This document shows positions 22,628 through 34,818 of a stretch of DNA of 64,000 nucleotides, piece after piece. The notes beneath the pieces are model-generated. The model ran no database searches and was not told where the DNA came from. It worked only from the letters and a program-made list of their open reading frames with translations. The stretch spans positions 1 through 64,000 of the forward strand of contig MNCI01012668.1 of NCBI GenBank assembly GCA_015680685.1. The letters run 5' to 3'. Every line of letters starts with the position of its first letter. Position 1 is the first letter of the stretch. A program made the translations under genes and the position numbers. The DNA comes from Gnetum montanum (taxonomy: Eukaryota; Streptophyta; Gnetopsida; Gnetales; Gnetaceae).

Positions 22628-25594
22628 AGTCCATGAGTTCACCCAAAAGAAAGTGCAATAATAAGATACTCGCTCCAAAGTCTTCTAACCGCACAACCTC
22701 AAAGTTACTATTACCACTACCACCATAGTCCAAGACTCATGATGGTTCCTCCCATGATAAGGATTCATCCTTTGTCATGAGAAATACCTTTTAAAAAAGT
22801 AAATATTTATTCAACTGTGCTAGCTCATTATAAAGCAATGGTAAATAAGTCATGGAGCTTTGACCTACTACTAACAATGAAGAAATATATTACACATTGT
22901 GCTTTAATAATTAATGCTCAATGTCACCATTTTAATTTGAATCTATTCATTGAGATATTAGATAAAATATTTTTTGTGAATTTGAATAGATCTAGCTTAA
23001 ATCCTTTTATGAAGTTTATATTATTTAAGAACCAACCTCCTGTAGCAAATTTTATTGGTAAATATAATGATGGCTAGTTCCTCTTCTAGTTTGAAAAGAT
23101 TTCAAGGTTTGAAAAAATTCAAAAGAAATTTTTGAGATATTGCTTTTAGATTATGAAGATTGATTTTGCATTTAAATAAGTTGCTATTTCTAGACATCAC
23201 TTGATTGAGTGCTTCAATAGCAAAAAAAGAGTAGAACAAGGATTGCACAACATCCATTACTAAAGTACTTATATCACAGTTCAAAATGTATTACTTTGGC
23301 ATAGCCAAGTTTATTGTTTATTGTATGTGCATTAAAGAAGGGAAAAAATTTATTTTATGGCCTCTACTCAATTTGCTCAACATAATGGTGAAGAAGAATA
23401 TTCATATGAATCAGCTTTCTATCCTTAGGATGAAGATAAAGACTCATGCATTTAGATATTATTACACTTCTTCATCATAATTTTCATATAGTTATCTACT
23501 TTTCATCTTTGAGAGAGTATTGTAGAATTCTAAGTTATTAGATGTCACTATGATGGTCAAAAATAGAAACAAATATCTCTTATCCACTTTTCTCTTGAGG
23601 TCTTTTCTAAGGAAGAGTAGACTACCATTGAGATTTCTTTACTAAGATAGTCTAAAAGAATATAGAAATATGGGATGTTCTTGAGAGTAATTAACTATCA
23701 CTATCCATGGCTAGCATGATTCTTCTCCATCATAAGTTTGAAAATAAGATTTCTCATTTTGGTTTAACCATGAAATTCTTCAAAACTTCAACTAAGAAGA
23801 GCTTGGTGGAGAAAACTTTATTTAATAAGACTATTTGTAAAGATATCAAAAGCATTTATGAAGATAATTTTATAGTAGCAATTAAGGAAAAGAGTAAAAA
23901 GGATATTAATCAACTAGCCACGTTATATTCTATTGTGATGAGTAATGAGTTTATTTATGATTTGATGATTCTAAATTACATTAGAATAAGTTACTACTTT
24001 AACCCCAAAGCATCTATAATACTATTGAATAAAGATAACCAAAGTCTCTGATGATGCTTTAGCAAAAAATGTAAACCAAAAAGATTTAAAGAAGGCATAA
24101 GAAAATAAGGAGATATATCCTAGAGAATTTCAAAGTATCAATGGAGATGGCTAAGGTATTGAAACTTGCACATGTGCAAGTAAAAGAGCTAGAAGGCCTA
24201 AAACAAGTAAAACAAACCATAGAATTTAGCATAGATCTTGAATTCAGAAATAAAGTTTAGGAATTGATATTAATAATAATGAAGTGTTAAAATGATAAGA
24301 CAAATTATAAAGAACAAAACTCCACTCTCTTATAGGATTTGAAAAAGGCCCAAAAAGAAACTAGTAGAGTTGATGGTGCATAACTTTGGTATGAAGGAAG
24401 CCTTCCATAAGAAAAGGAAAAATCATGATGTAATGGTGGAAAAATTACAAAAATAAGAAATTACTAAAGAATTCATTGCTCATTACAAAGAAGCATTAAG
24501 ATCATTTATTAATTCAAGTTATGATGCATCTACCAATTACATCATGAGCCTACTTCCACTGTAGGTTATATTCAATGAGATTCATAAACAAGTTCTCATG
24601 TAGCCCAATATCAATTATAAGGAATTAGATCTTGCTTCTAGTGTTCCACCACCGTCAATTGAAGTAACAACTTCTAAGTTTGTGAGGAAAGATATTTTAG
24701 GGATTAGAATTAGGGCAATTCAGATAAATAAATATTTTTTGAGTAGTGTCATATAGATTCCATTATCACCTAATATATGAATCAACTAGAAATAAAAATA
24801 AAATTTCAAAGAAATAACTAGAAACTTGCTCTTTTATTAGCAATATCTATGAGAATGCTAATACTTTAAGGAAGTAATAAAATGAAAAATACTAATACTA
24901 ACAAAAGAAAGTAAGAAAATGCAATTACCTAAAAAGCTTAGGTTATTTCTATGAGTATCAAAATGTTACTATTATTTATCTAGTAGAATAATAATTCAAT
25001 ATTATTTATTTTTATTATAATATTAAAAATAACATAACTTATATTATTTCAAAAATAAGTTCATCACTTGACACCAATGTACTTGGAAAGATTTCTAAGC
25101 CATCAATCACTATTCTACTTATCTCATATATGAAAACTAAAATAATCTATTTTATCAATCATGAAACATAGAACTTATATAAGTGTTTCACAATTTCTTC
25201 TACTCAACTATTTAGTTCCACATCATCAGCAACAAGTTATGTCAACAAGTCCACTAGATCATCTAGTCATCATTTTTCAAAACATTTACAAGAATAGAAA
25301 AACAACATTATTTATTATATTTTTATTAATTAAAAATAGAATCAATGAATTCAAATTTTTTTCTCATCCCTAAACTCAAGGGCACCTATCCTTAACAGCT
25401 ACTTGATATGGATCTTCTTGGCAAGTTTGGCCACTAGGGCTGGCATGAGGCCTTTTTCTTCCTTCTTTTCTAGTTGTTGTACCCACACATATACATCTCA
25501 ATATTTGACCAAGATATTGGTAATTTTTATAATTTTTTATGTTTAGAAGGCCAAATAAAGAAATAATGTTTGGAAGTTAGTGTCCCATACTTCT
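22628..25594 (+). other. AT-rich region with unidentified open fragments
   Basis: The plus strand keeps a few longer frames: 22817-23077 (86 codons), 23707-24051 (114 codons, starting MASMILLHHKFENK, Lys/Ile/Asn-rich) and Lys-rich fragments near 24180-24600. They look like one decayed reading direction over about 2 kb and may be an old transposon gag, but no motif supports a name. The last 5 bases (CTTCT) abut element D. Confidence 0.25.
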
Positions 25595-27140
25595 TGATGA
25601 GCAGCGAGGTACCCCTACGCTAAACCATACGAATACGAGCATTACACGTGATTTGGTTGAACTCCAAGGACTAAGTGCTTATGCATCTTCATAGAATAAG
25701 AATGGGTTAGGCAATTGTTGTCTTCCCAAGCTTACTCGTATGGCACGATTGTATGGTTAAGTAAACTTGAGGTATATGATTTTTATGCTTTTTTATGTTT
25801 TATGTCCTGGTGCTAAAAGGGAGAAGTGAAATAATTAGGTAACTAATTTAATTTAACTACTCTACTAGGTTCTAACTAGTCCTAACACCAACATCTGTTC
25901 CCACTCTCCGTACACATCCTAAACCAGTGTAACACTACTAGGATTACCAAACGCTAGTCGTTACTAGGTTACCAAGTGTTCCACGTATGCTCAAAGTGGT
26001 CATACTGAATATGCTTACTTGTGAAAATTAAAGAATCAATAAAAGCAGCATCAATTAACTAACGAAAGCATTAAATAACTATAAATAACATTAAATGCAA
26101 TAAATAAGCTATTCTGAATGCTGCAAGGTTTATCACCAAGTTCATCTTTATTTCTGAACACAAGATGTGCTCAAGTACACAATGCTCTAATCAAGATCCA
26201 TTCACTTTATGACTCCTACTATGGGCACTCAAAAATAATTCTAACTCTAGAAAGGGAAACTACAAGAGTTTGGGTAACGGACTAAGAAACTAATGCCAAA
26301 ACAAAGTGCACCTGCCTCTTATTTATAGGCAACGAGATAGGTTCCGATATTAGATGTCCGATATCGCTTGGCAAGCTCCAATATCGTAGACCCAATATCG
26401 CAGATCCAATATTGTGGTCCCAATATCGCAGTTCATCACTTCTAAAGCCTTTTTATCCTCAGGATTTATTACTTTTAATTTTTCTTAGTGTGCCATGAAC
26501 TACTTTAAATTAATTTTCTGACCCCTATAATATCATCCTTGATTTTATTAGTAACCTTAAATTCATCATTGAATAAACAAATCCATCATTTTATAGTTCC
26601 ACATTATAGTTTTATACTTAAAGGTTGGTCAATTTCTATAATTTTTCATGCAATTATTTAGTAGCAAATCAATAATTTAGCCTACTTTTAAATGTCGCTT
26701 TTACATTAAACTAATTTTTTTCTATTGAAAGTTAATTATAACTTTTAATTTTTCAATTTCTTCTTCTCTTTCAGAATTAAAAAAGTTAATTTTGTTACAA
26801 TAATAGAAACTATGGCATTTGAAGCTATTTGAGTAGTTGGATTAGTTCTAGTTCTTTAAATTTGATAAGAAACCATATCTTAGCATCAACATTGAAAGTC
26901 AAAGGTAAAAACCAAACATTAGCAATCAACATCATTATAGTATTCTCCACCATCATGAGCACTTATTATATGATGAGTGAGTTTTATCCAAACAAAATGT
27001 AATAAAGAAAGAAATAGTAAAAAAATGTTAATGATGATGCAAAACAAAAACAAGTAGAGATAAAAATTGTGTAAAATAAAAATGTGTAAAACAAAAAGAT
27101 AAAAGAACTAAGGGCTTAGAATGATTAGCATTGGTGGTCA
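25595..27140 (-). repeat. Element D 3' LTR, complete
   Basis: 1546 bp, starting TGATGAGCAG and ending TGGTGGTCA directly against the polypurine tract. TATA segment at 26315-26328 (minus CTATAAATAAGAGG). About 1.27 kb aligns with 33507-34818. The last 270 bp, the start of U3, have no partner there. Confidence 0.8.
26315..26428 (-). promoter_or_regulatory. TATA box and decayed CGATATCG array of the D 3' LTR
   Basis: Six words upstream of TATA: CGATATTA, CGATATCG, CAATATCG, CAATATCG, CAATATTG and CAATATCG between 26344 and 26428. Nearly all changes are CG to CA or TG. Confidence 0.7.
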
Positions 27141-27150
27141 TCTCCCCCAC
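27141..27150 (-). other. Element D polypurine tract
   Basis: Minus-strand GTGGGGGAGA directly before the TG of the 3' LTR. The corresponding site in element C reads CAGAGAAA (62251-62258). Confidence 0.7.
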
Positions 27151-27239
27151 GACTGAGTTGGAAGGAGCTGATCTGAAATAAGGAACAGGGTTGTCCATCA
27201 ACAAAGGTAGTATTAGTACTCACTATTTTAGGTTCATGA

Positions 27240-28340
27240 AAGGTTTGGTTTGCTAGATGTTGACCAATAATTTCTTATTCAGGCTTTCAAGTTTATAAAT
27301 CATCATGGCCCCTAAAGGAAAAGTTTCATGAATGATATAAGGTTCTTCCCAAAGCATTTGACATTTAGTTTGTTATGGCACATGTGTGGGATTCCAATAA
27401 AGAACCTTATCTCTCAATTGGTATTTGACTTTCCTAATCCTTAGGTCATGACATTGTTTGTTAAAGGCCTTATGCAATTCGTTAGATGACAAGGTGGCTA
27501 ATCAGTTCTCATCGAGCAAGTTAAGGTTCATTAACCATTCTTTTTGTGCTAGATTAAGGTCAAGGTTAAGGTCACATGCTATGGATAGGGTACAGAGCTC
27601 AGCTTGAATAGGAAGTATTGGAAGATTACCATACACTAACTCATAGGGAGAGTAGCCTATAGAAATTTTCCACGTGGAGCGGTATGCCCAAAGAGCATCA
27701 TTCAGCTTGGTGCTCTAATCTCACCTATATTTTCTAATGGTTCGTGTTAATATTTTTGTGATCTCCCTATTGGTGACTTCAGCTTGACCATTCGCTTGAG
27801 GATGATATGGTGTAGTTAGTTTGTGCTCAACTCCTAAGCATTATATCAACTTCTGAAAAGTTACACCTGTAAGGTGTGTACCATTGTCAGAAATAAGGGC
27901 ACGAGGCATGCCAAACCTGTTTATGATTTGTTGTTGAATAAATCGTGCAATGGTAGATGATGTACAGTTTATAACAGTGATTTCTTCTACCCACTTTGTA
28001 AAATAATCAACAGCAACAATGATGTACACTTTTCTATTGGACATTAGTGTAATAGGCCCCATAAAATCAATTCTCCATATGTCAAATGGTTCTAAGGGTT
28101 GAATCCATTGTTGCAGATCCTCCATTCTAGTAGTCATTCCCCCATCACGTTGGCAATGCTCACAAGATTGGACAAAATGATCAGTGTCTTAGAACAATCT
28201 AGGCCAATAATCTCCTGCAAGCAAGATTTTAATGGTTATTTGTCTCCCAGTGTAATGACCCCCACAAGTGCCCTCATGAGCATCTTGGAGAACTCGTAGT
28301 TGATCTACATCAAGAACACACCATCAAACCAAGCCATCGG
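27240..28340 (-). pseudogene. Element D integrase
   Basis: Integrase domain of the Athila-like polyprotein. In order on the minus strand: zinc finger HEGTCGGHYTGR with CEHC further on, core Asp in WRIDFMGPI, then VDYFTKWVEE, second Asp in LISDNGTHLTG, and Glu in ANGQAEVTN. All three catalytic positions (D, D, E) are therefore kept. The C-terminal domain follows (AFNKQCHDLRIRKVKYQ, then DKVLYWNPTHVP). The stretch 28137-27841 is free of stops, but others occur on both sides, so the polyprotein cannot be made whole. It ends within about 100 bp of the polypurine tract. Confidence 0.75.
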
Positions 28341-30240
28341 AACATACTTTATAAAGTTGTCCATTAGTTTTCATGAAATATTTGGCTTGGTGAAGAAACT
28401 GTTGTTTCTTTTTAACATCTAACCCTTGTGGTATTTCTTGTGTGAGGAGATAGGTAAGAATGCTACTATACCAATTTGTATCTATGGTTAATTGATTGTT
28501 TATTACACCTGCAAAGAGGAGTTCATTGGGGAAATGGTCAGAAATTGGATATTCGTCCTCTTTATTGTCCCATCATAACCAAGATAAATGATCAACAACA
28601 TTCTCGATGCCTTTATGATCGATCACTATAAGGTTGAACTCTTGTAAGATCACAAGCCACCGTATGATGCGAGATCTCACTGTTGGTTTATTCATTAGGA
28701 ATCAAATTGCACTATGATCTGTATGTACAAATATCTTATAGCCCAACACATAGTGCCTAAATTTTTCTAGTGCAAACACCACAGCCATTAATTCTTTTTC
28801 TATTGTGGTGTAATTGAGTTGTACACCAACAATACTTCAACTTGCATAGTGAATGTAATAGGGTCATTTCTGATCATCTAACTGTGTAAGTACAAATCCT
28901 AAAGCAAAGTTGGATGCGTCAGTCATTATGTGGAATGGTCTGGACTAGTCAGAAGCTTGTAGAATAGGTGTTTCTATGAGCTTCTATTTTAAGGTTTGGA
29001 AAGCTAGCTCACATTCCTTGGTCCATTCAAAGGGTATGTCCTTTTTCATTAATTTGACCAATGGTTTTGCAACCTTTGAAAAGTTCTCAATGAAGCATCT
29101 ATAATAGCTAATATGTCCAAGGAATGACTAAATATCTTTTACAGTTTCAGGTTGATGAGTGATTCCTTTGATAACCTTGATCTTTTTAGGATCTACCTCT
29201 ATCCTTGTTTGTGAAATTTTATGCCCTAACACAACACCTTCTTGGACCATTAAATGGCTTTTTTGCCAATTGAGCCTTAAGTTGGTTTCTAAACATCATT
29301 TCAGTACTTGCTCTAATTGGTCCAATGCTTGCTCAAGGTCTGCTCCATAGGTGGAGAAATCATCCATGAAAACCTCCATATCATTCCCTATTTGCTACTA
29401 AAAGATACTTAGAACCAAACATTGAAACATTGTTGGGGCATTGCACAAGCCAAACAACATCTTCCTATATGCAAAAGTCCGCTAAGGACTTGTGAATGGA
29501 ATCTTGGCTTAGTCTTCTGGTGCTATTTGAATTTGATTGTATCCACTGTAACCATCCAAAAAACTATAGTAGCAATGCCTTGTAATGGTGTCTAAGACTT
29601 GGTCAACCAATTGCAATGGGAAGTGATCTTTGAATGTTGCCATGTTCAGTAGCCTAAATTCTATACACACCCTTCATTTACCTCCCTTTTTAGGTACAAT
29701 GACTAAGGGACTAACCCATTCACTATCAACAATGGGGTAGATGAACCCACATTTTAAAAGCTATTCAATTTCTTCTTTAACCACTTGCTTAAGCTTTGGG
29801 TTCAGTCGCCTCTACGGTTGTCATCGAGGCTTCATGGAGGGGTCAGTGTAAATTCTATGTTGGCATATCCTAGGATCTATTCTAGTTAATTCAATATATA
29901 ACCAAGTAAAGGCTTTCAACCATTTTTTTACCATATTCAGCAATCTTTCTTTTTGTTGAGGAGCGAGCTTAGCATTAATGATTACTGATTTTCCATTCTT
30001 GAGAAATGTATACTCCATACTGATGGGCAACGATTTTAACTCAAGGGGCTCTTGCTTGAACTTGTCAGGGATTTCCAACTTTCCCCAGTTGATATTTCCG
30101 ATGTCAGGAATCGAAAGTTGGCAATGGACTTGTTCTAATGTGTCTATGCTATCGATGTAGGCACAAGTCAAGCTCTCAGTTGGTTCCATGCATATAGTTG
30201 AGTTACTCTCTTGCTTAGTTGTCAACCACTGGGTGCCTTC
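28341..30240 (-). pseudogene. Element D reverse transcriptase and RNase H
   Basis: Minus-strand RT begins near 30225 with the conserved lead LELKSLPISMEYTFLKNGKS and RIDPRICQHRIY. It continues through YPIVDSEWVSPLVIVPKKGG, the template-binding FLDGYSGYNQIQIAPED, GLCNAPTMFQ, the catalytic EVFMDDFSTYGA (29357-29374), VVLGHKIS and SFLGHISYYRCFIENFSK. RNase H follows with FHIMTDASNFALG, ALEKFRHYVLG and VHTDHSAI. Stops fall mainly at codons that are Gln or Trp in relatives, for example PED.AKI where the family has PEDQAKT. Length and order are complete for the lineage. Confidence 0.75.
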
Positions 30241-30339
30241 CTATCTTGTGGCTACTGCATACAAGCATCTTTGTATGTTAGTTATTTGTGCATACTAGTT
30301 GCATGCAGGCAATGTTAAACATTGTACAAACTAGGCCTT

Positions 30340-30900
30340 CTACACGCAGTTGCCTCTTGTGTCACTGTATGCGATGCATGAAACTTTCTTTTTCTTGATC
30401 TTTCCAAACATATTTTTCTTTGATATTTCTAGGGAAAGATCACATATTCCTAGGCGTGCATCAATTGTGCATAGCCATGCTCTTCCCTTAATGATTAGGA
30501 AGTCCTCCTTGAAGTTGTTGACTTGAATCACTAGGAAATTGACTGGATACAACCATCCACAAATAATGGTGACAATGTCCTCCACTAGTCCTAATGGGAT
30601 AGTGATGGATTGCTTGGCTAGCTCTAAATAAATGTTACTCTTTTTTAGTAGAGGTAGGTTCCAGGCTTTGTACATTTCTTGAGAGATTAAGTTGACACTA
30701 GAACCTGAATCCAAAAGATCTTTGCACAGTTCATTCCCAATGATTTGTAAATATATAAGAGGACTCCTAACATCAAAGAATTTCCTAGGAAGATGGCCAA
30801 ATTTAATCAAGTTGGTAATGGCATGAGTCAACATGACTGTGTTCGTTAAGTGTGGTTTTTGGTTTGAAGGAAGCTTTGAAGATTCGAATGATGGTGAGGC
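30340..30900 (-). pseudogene. Element D aspartic protease
   Basis: Retroviral-type aspartic protease that would process the polyprotein. A 164-codon frame (30834-30340) contains the active-site LLDSGSSVNLISQEMYKAW, the flap-side IPLGLVEDIVTIICGWLYPV and the downstream LIIKGRAWLCTIDARLG, in the order seen in Athila/Tat proteases. The DSG triad is intact. It is the least damaged domain of element D and lies between gag and reverse transcriptase as expected. Confidence 0.75.
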
Positions 30901-33369
30901 GCTTGGAGAATTAGCTGCTTGTGGTTGTAAGGGCTTAGTTGGACTATTGGTTCTAAAGAAAGGTCTCTTCTTTGTGCACTTGTCTAAACCAATAGTAGCC
31001 TGAGGTTTAACAGCCCTTGTAGCATTGCATTGCTATGGCTGGGTAGGGAGCTCACACTGCATAGCTGGAGCAAGTGGTAATGGACCTAAGGGTGGAAGAG
31101 GTGCAGTCAGATGAGAAGGATAGTAAGTTTGTGAAACATCTCTACTAGGAGAAGGAGTTCTATATTACTCATGGACTTGGTAGTAAGGCTGAGGAGTGAT
31201 GAAACTAGTAGAGTCACGTGGAGATATTGGCTATTGCACATAGTACCCATATGGGTCAATTTGACAGTAAGGGTACTGTTGACATGGTGGTGGCATTCCC
31301 CATGATTATGGGTGTTGCCACTATTAATATTGTTCATTTGGTTGTAGTGGACTTCCACTTGGATAATACGTCAAGGGTTGGCGAAACTACCTTGGGTTAC
31401 CTTGAAGATAAGGTAACCTTCAAGGTGTTTGCCATCTGTTTAATCAAGGGTTTAGTGTGTACACCCCAGACTCTTGTAGATGTGAGATTACTAGGCAACA
31501 TCCTTTAGGATGGTCATATTGGCATATCTCACATCTGCCATAATCATCTATATCTGAATCCACAACCTCTTCAATGATGGCAACTTTTCCTTTACCTTTG
31601 TTACGTTCATATTCATTTTCTTTCTTTTTTCTCCTTTCTCGGTCACTACCTTGCTCTCTAGACTCCTCTACTATTTCAAGAATGGTTTTAAATTTATTAT
31701 CTAGGGAGTCCCATATTTGATCTTCCTTTGTCGACATATTTGATGTGAACTTTTGAATGGGCAAAGTCTTCCTATTCACCATCTCTTCAAGTGGTAACTC
31801 TTCTTCATCCTCATAAAATCTAACTTCCTTCTTTCAAAGGGAAGGATCTCTATTCTATTCCTCCACACTTTCTCTTTTTCTTAACTCACCTTCCTCCTTG
31901 GCAACTTGCTCTAAAAATCTTTGTACTTGATGGGCTCTAAGCTTGAATAGTCTTCCTTGGGCATAAGTCCCAAGGGTTCTTCACGTTTCATGCCTAAGCC
32001 CATCTACAAGATGGAGTAGTTGTTCCCTCTACGAGTAACCATGGCTAGGGCAACGATGTAATAATGCATAATATCGATCCATGGTAGCATTCAAGGGTTT
32101 GTGTTCTCCTTGTTTCCATCCTTGGATTTGCTTTTGCAAGTTGGACACTTGGGAGTACATTTGATACTTATCATTGAATAACTCTAACATGGTACTCCAT
32201 CGACAAATGGATTCCAGTTCTAAGGACCGATACCAGCTTTCTACTTCTTTGATCAGTGTCCATGGAAAAAAATTTAGTTTTTGCCACTCATTTTTTATAT
32301 TTTGCAAGGCACACGCATCATAGAATGCTTGTAGATGATTTTGAGGATCATTGTTGTATCCCCCTTCAAATCATGGGATGTTGTTCATGTCTAATCTTTT
32401 GATCCTATTGTCCTTTTGGTGCCTTGTTAGGATCCTAACGGCCTCAGTTATATCTAGCATACTTCAGGTAGCAAGTAGGGGTTCATCATGATCGTATTCT
32501 CTATGGTGTTTATGATGCCTATGTTGTTCCCTACTCTCCCTCCTTTCATGATGCATTTCTCTAGAATGCCCTCATCTCCTTTCTCAACTATTTCATCTAT
32601 GATCTTTATTTCACTTACCATTATCCTCATGATCTTTCTCTTTTCCACTGCATCTAGATCCTAAAGGAGAGGGGGAAGGAGATGATGAAGGTGAAGAGGA
32701 AGGAGGGTCATCACCATGACAATTCCCACTACCCTCTCTTCAGTGGTCATAGCCTCAGTTGTGGTTACGATCAGAATGTCCATATTTATCATACGTTTCT
32801 ATTCTTTTTTTGGATCCTTTGTGTCTATTGGTATCAGAACCTGGGTTATGGATGGTTTAGTGATGGTTCTGATACACAACCCCTTGACCGAAGTCAACAG
32901 GAGGAACATCATTTTGTGGAAATCCTCCTGAGGCAGGTTCACCACCCTCATTTTCACTTAGGACATACAGAATGTCCTGAGACCACTTTTCCTTCATAGA
33001 TTTATAATGTCTCTCTTGTTGTAGGTCCCTTTGACATTGTGCCTCTGTAGGTTGATAATCCCTTGAATCTTGTCCATGCACAACGTATTCTGATTGTAGA
33101 TGTTGCATACCAATTTTTGTGAGAGCACGAAGAAGCATGCTTGGGATTGAGTGATTGGGTGGTAACACTATGTTACCGTCTAAATCACACCATTATAACT
33201 ATTCATCCTAGTGGAGGATAAAGGTAAAGTCTGGTACATACTCATCGGGATGAGCATATACCAAGCAAAACTATTGGGGCACTAGCGGATCATCATGTGT
33301 ACTATGCCTCTGACTATTCATTGTGTTAGACCTAGGCGATGAAGCACTTTCATAGGAAGAAGGAGACAT
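30901..33369 (-). pseudogene. Element D gag
   Basis: Gag starts at the minus-strand ATG 33369 (MSPSSYESASSPRSN), about 120 bp after the primer site. Blocks shared with A and C: VYAHPDEYVPDFTFILH, NIVLPPNHSIPSMLLRALTK (33110-33170), a charged linker ending YDHDEPLLAT near 32470, capsid segment WSTMLELFNDKYQMYSQVSN (32150-32210), MDRYYALLHRCPSHGYS, and the knuckle-like CEICQYDHPKGCC near 31505-31545. The C-terminal part (31430-30901) is Pro/Gln/Tyr-rich and leads into protease. Stops and frameshifts interrupt it. The spacing Cys-X2-Cys-X3-His-X3-Cys is shorter than a canonical CCHC knuckle. Confidence 0.75.
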
Positions 33370-33486
33370 GATTAATTATTCAGTGTGTAATTTATTATTA
33401 TATTATTCATTTTTTGTAACTAATCCTAAGGGTCCATTCCAACAATGGGAAGATTCCTAAGTTCTAATTAGTGCACAAACAACAAA

Positions 33487-33505
33487 GTCCCCAGCAACAA
33501 TGCCA
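33487..33505 (-). other. Element D primer binding site, tRNA-Asp type
   Basis: Minus-strand TGGCATTGTTGCTGGGGAC, one base from the LTR end, close to TGGCGCCGTTGCCGGGGA. Confidence 0.75.
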
Positions 33506-33506
33506 A

Positions 33507-34818
33507 TGATGAGCGGCAAGGTACCACTATGCTCTACCACACGAATATGAGCATTACATGCGATCTAGTTGAACTCCAAGGACTAAGTGCTTATGCTCCT
33601 TCATAGAACAAGGATGGATTAGGTGATCGTTGTCTTCCCAAGCTTACTCATATGGCACGATTGTATGGTTAAGTAAACTTGAGGTATATGATTTTTATGC
33701 TTTTTTATGTTTTATGTCTTGGTGCTAAAAGGGAGAAGTGAAATAATTAAGTAACTAATTTAATTTAACTAGTCTGCTAGGTTCTAACTAGTCCTAACAC
33801 CAGCATCTATTCCCACTCTTTGTACACATCCTGAACTAGTGTAACACTACTAGGATTACCAAACGCTAGTTGTTACTAGGTTACCAAGTGTTCCACGTAT
33901 GCTCGAAGTGGTCGTACTGAGTGTGCTTACTTGTGAAAATTAACAAATCAATAAAAGAAACATCAATTAACTAACTAAAGCATTAAATAACTATAAATAA
34001 CATTAAATGCAATAAATAAGCTATTCTGAATGCTGCAAGGTTTATCACAAAGTTCATCTTTATTTCCAGACACAAGGTGTGCTCAGGTACACAATGCTCG
34101 AATAAAGATCTGTTCACTTTATGACTCCTACTACAAGCACTTAGAAATAATTCTAACTCTAGAAAGGGAAAACTACAAGAGTTCAAGTAAGGGACTAAGA
34201 AACGAATGCCAAAACCAAGTACGCCCACCTCTTATTTATAGGCAACGAGATAGGTTTTGATATCGGATGTCCGATCTTGCTTGGTAGGCTCTAATATCGC
34301 AGACCTGATATCATGAATCTGATATTGCAGTATTGATATCATAGTTCATCACTTCTAAAGCCTTTTTATCCTCAAGATTTATTACTTTTAATTTTTAAGT
34401 GTGCCATGAACTACTTTAAATCAATTTTCTGACTCCTACAATATCATCCTTGATTTTATTAGTAACCTTAAATTCATCATTGAATAAATAAATCCATCAT
34501 TTTATAGTTCCACATTATAGTTTCATAGTTAAAGGTTGGTCAATTTCCATAATTTTTCATGCAATTATATTTATATCCCTCTAAGAGATAGAATTTCCAT
34601 AATTTTTTAGTAGTGAATCAATAATTTAGCCTACTTTTAAATTTGGTTTTTACATTAAACTAATTTTTTTCTATTGATAGTTAATTATAACTTTTAATTT
34701 TTTAATTTCTTCTTCTCTTTTGAGATTAAAAAGGTTAATGTTGTTACCGTAATAGAAACTATGGCATTTGAAGCTACTTGAGTAGTTGGATTAGTTCTAG
34801 TTCTTTAAATTTGATAGG
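33507..34818 (-). repeat. Element D 5' LTR, truncated
   Basis: Aligns with 25595-26867 of the 3' LTR from TGATGAGCGG onward. Similarity stops abruptly at 34818, so about 270 bp of the U3 start is missing and replaced by unrelated DNA. A segment of about 38 bp absent from the other LTR lies near 34567-34605 and partly repeats the neighbouring AATTTCCATAATTTTT. Confidence 0.75.
34228..34353 (-). promoter_or_regulatory. TATA box and decayed CGATATCG array of the D 5' LTR
   Basis: TATA at 34228-34241. Upstream words include TGATATCG, CGATCTTG, TAATATCG, TGATATCA, TGATATTG and TGATATCA. It is the most eroded of the four arrays. Confidence 0.65.

Larger units (their letters stand above)
25595..34818 (-). 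mobile_element. Element D: nearly full-length Athila-like retrotransposon
   Basis: Minus-strand Ty3/gypsy element in the order 5' LTR (33507-34818, truncated), primer site, gag, protease, reverse transcriptase, RNase H, integrase, polypurine tract, 3' LTR (25595-27140). The RT motif FMDD and flanking EVFMDDFSTYGA, the tRNA-Asp primer site and the protease type place it in the Athila lineage. No env-like frame fits in the short gap between integrase and polypurine tract. Stops scattered through gag and pol make it defective, but the domain order is complete. A right-hand target duplication cannot be seen because the outer end of that LTR is missing. Confidence 0.8.
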
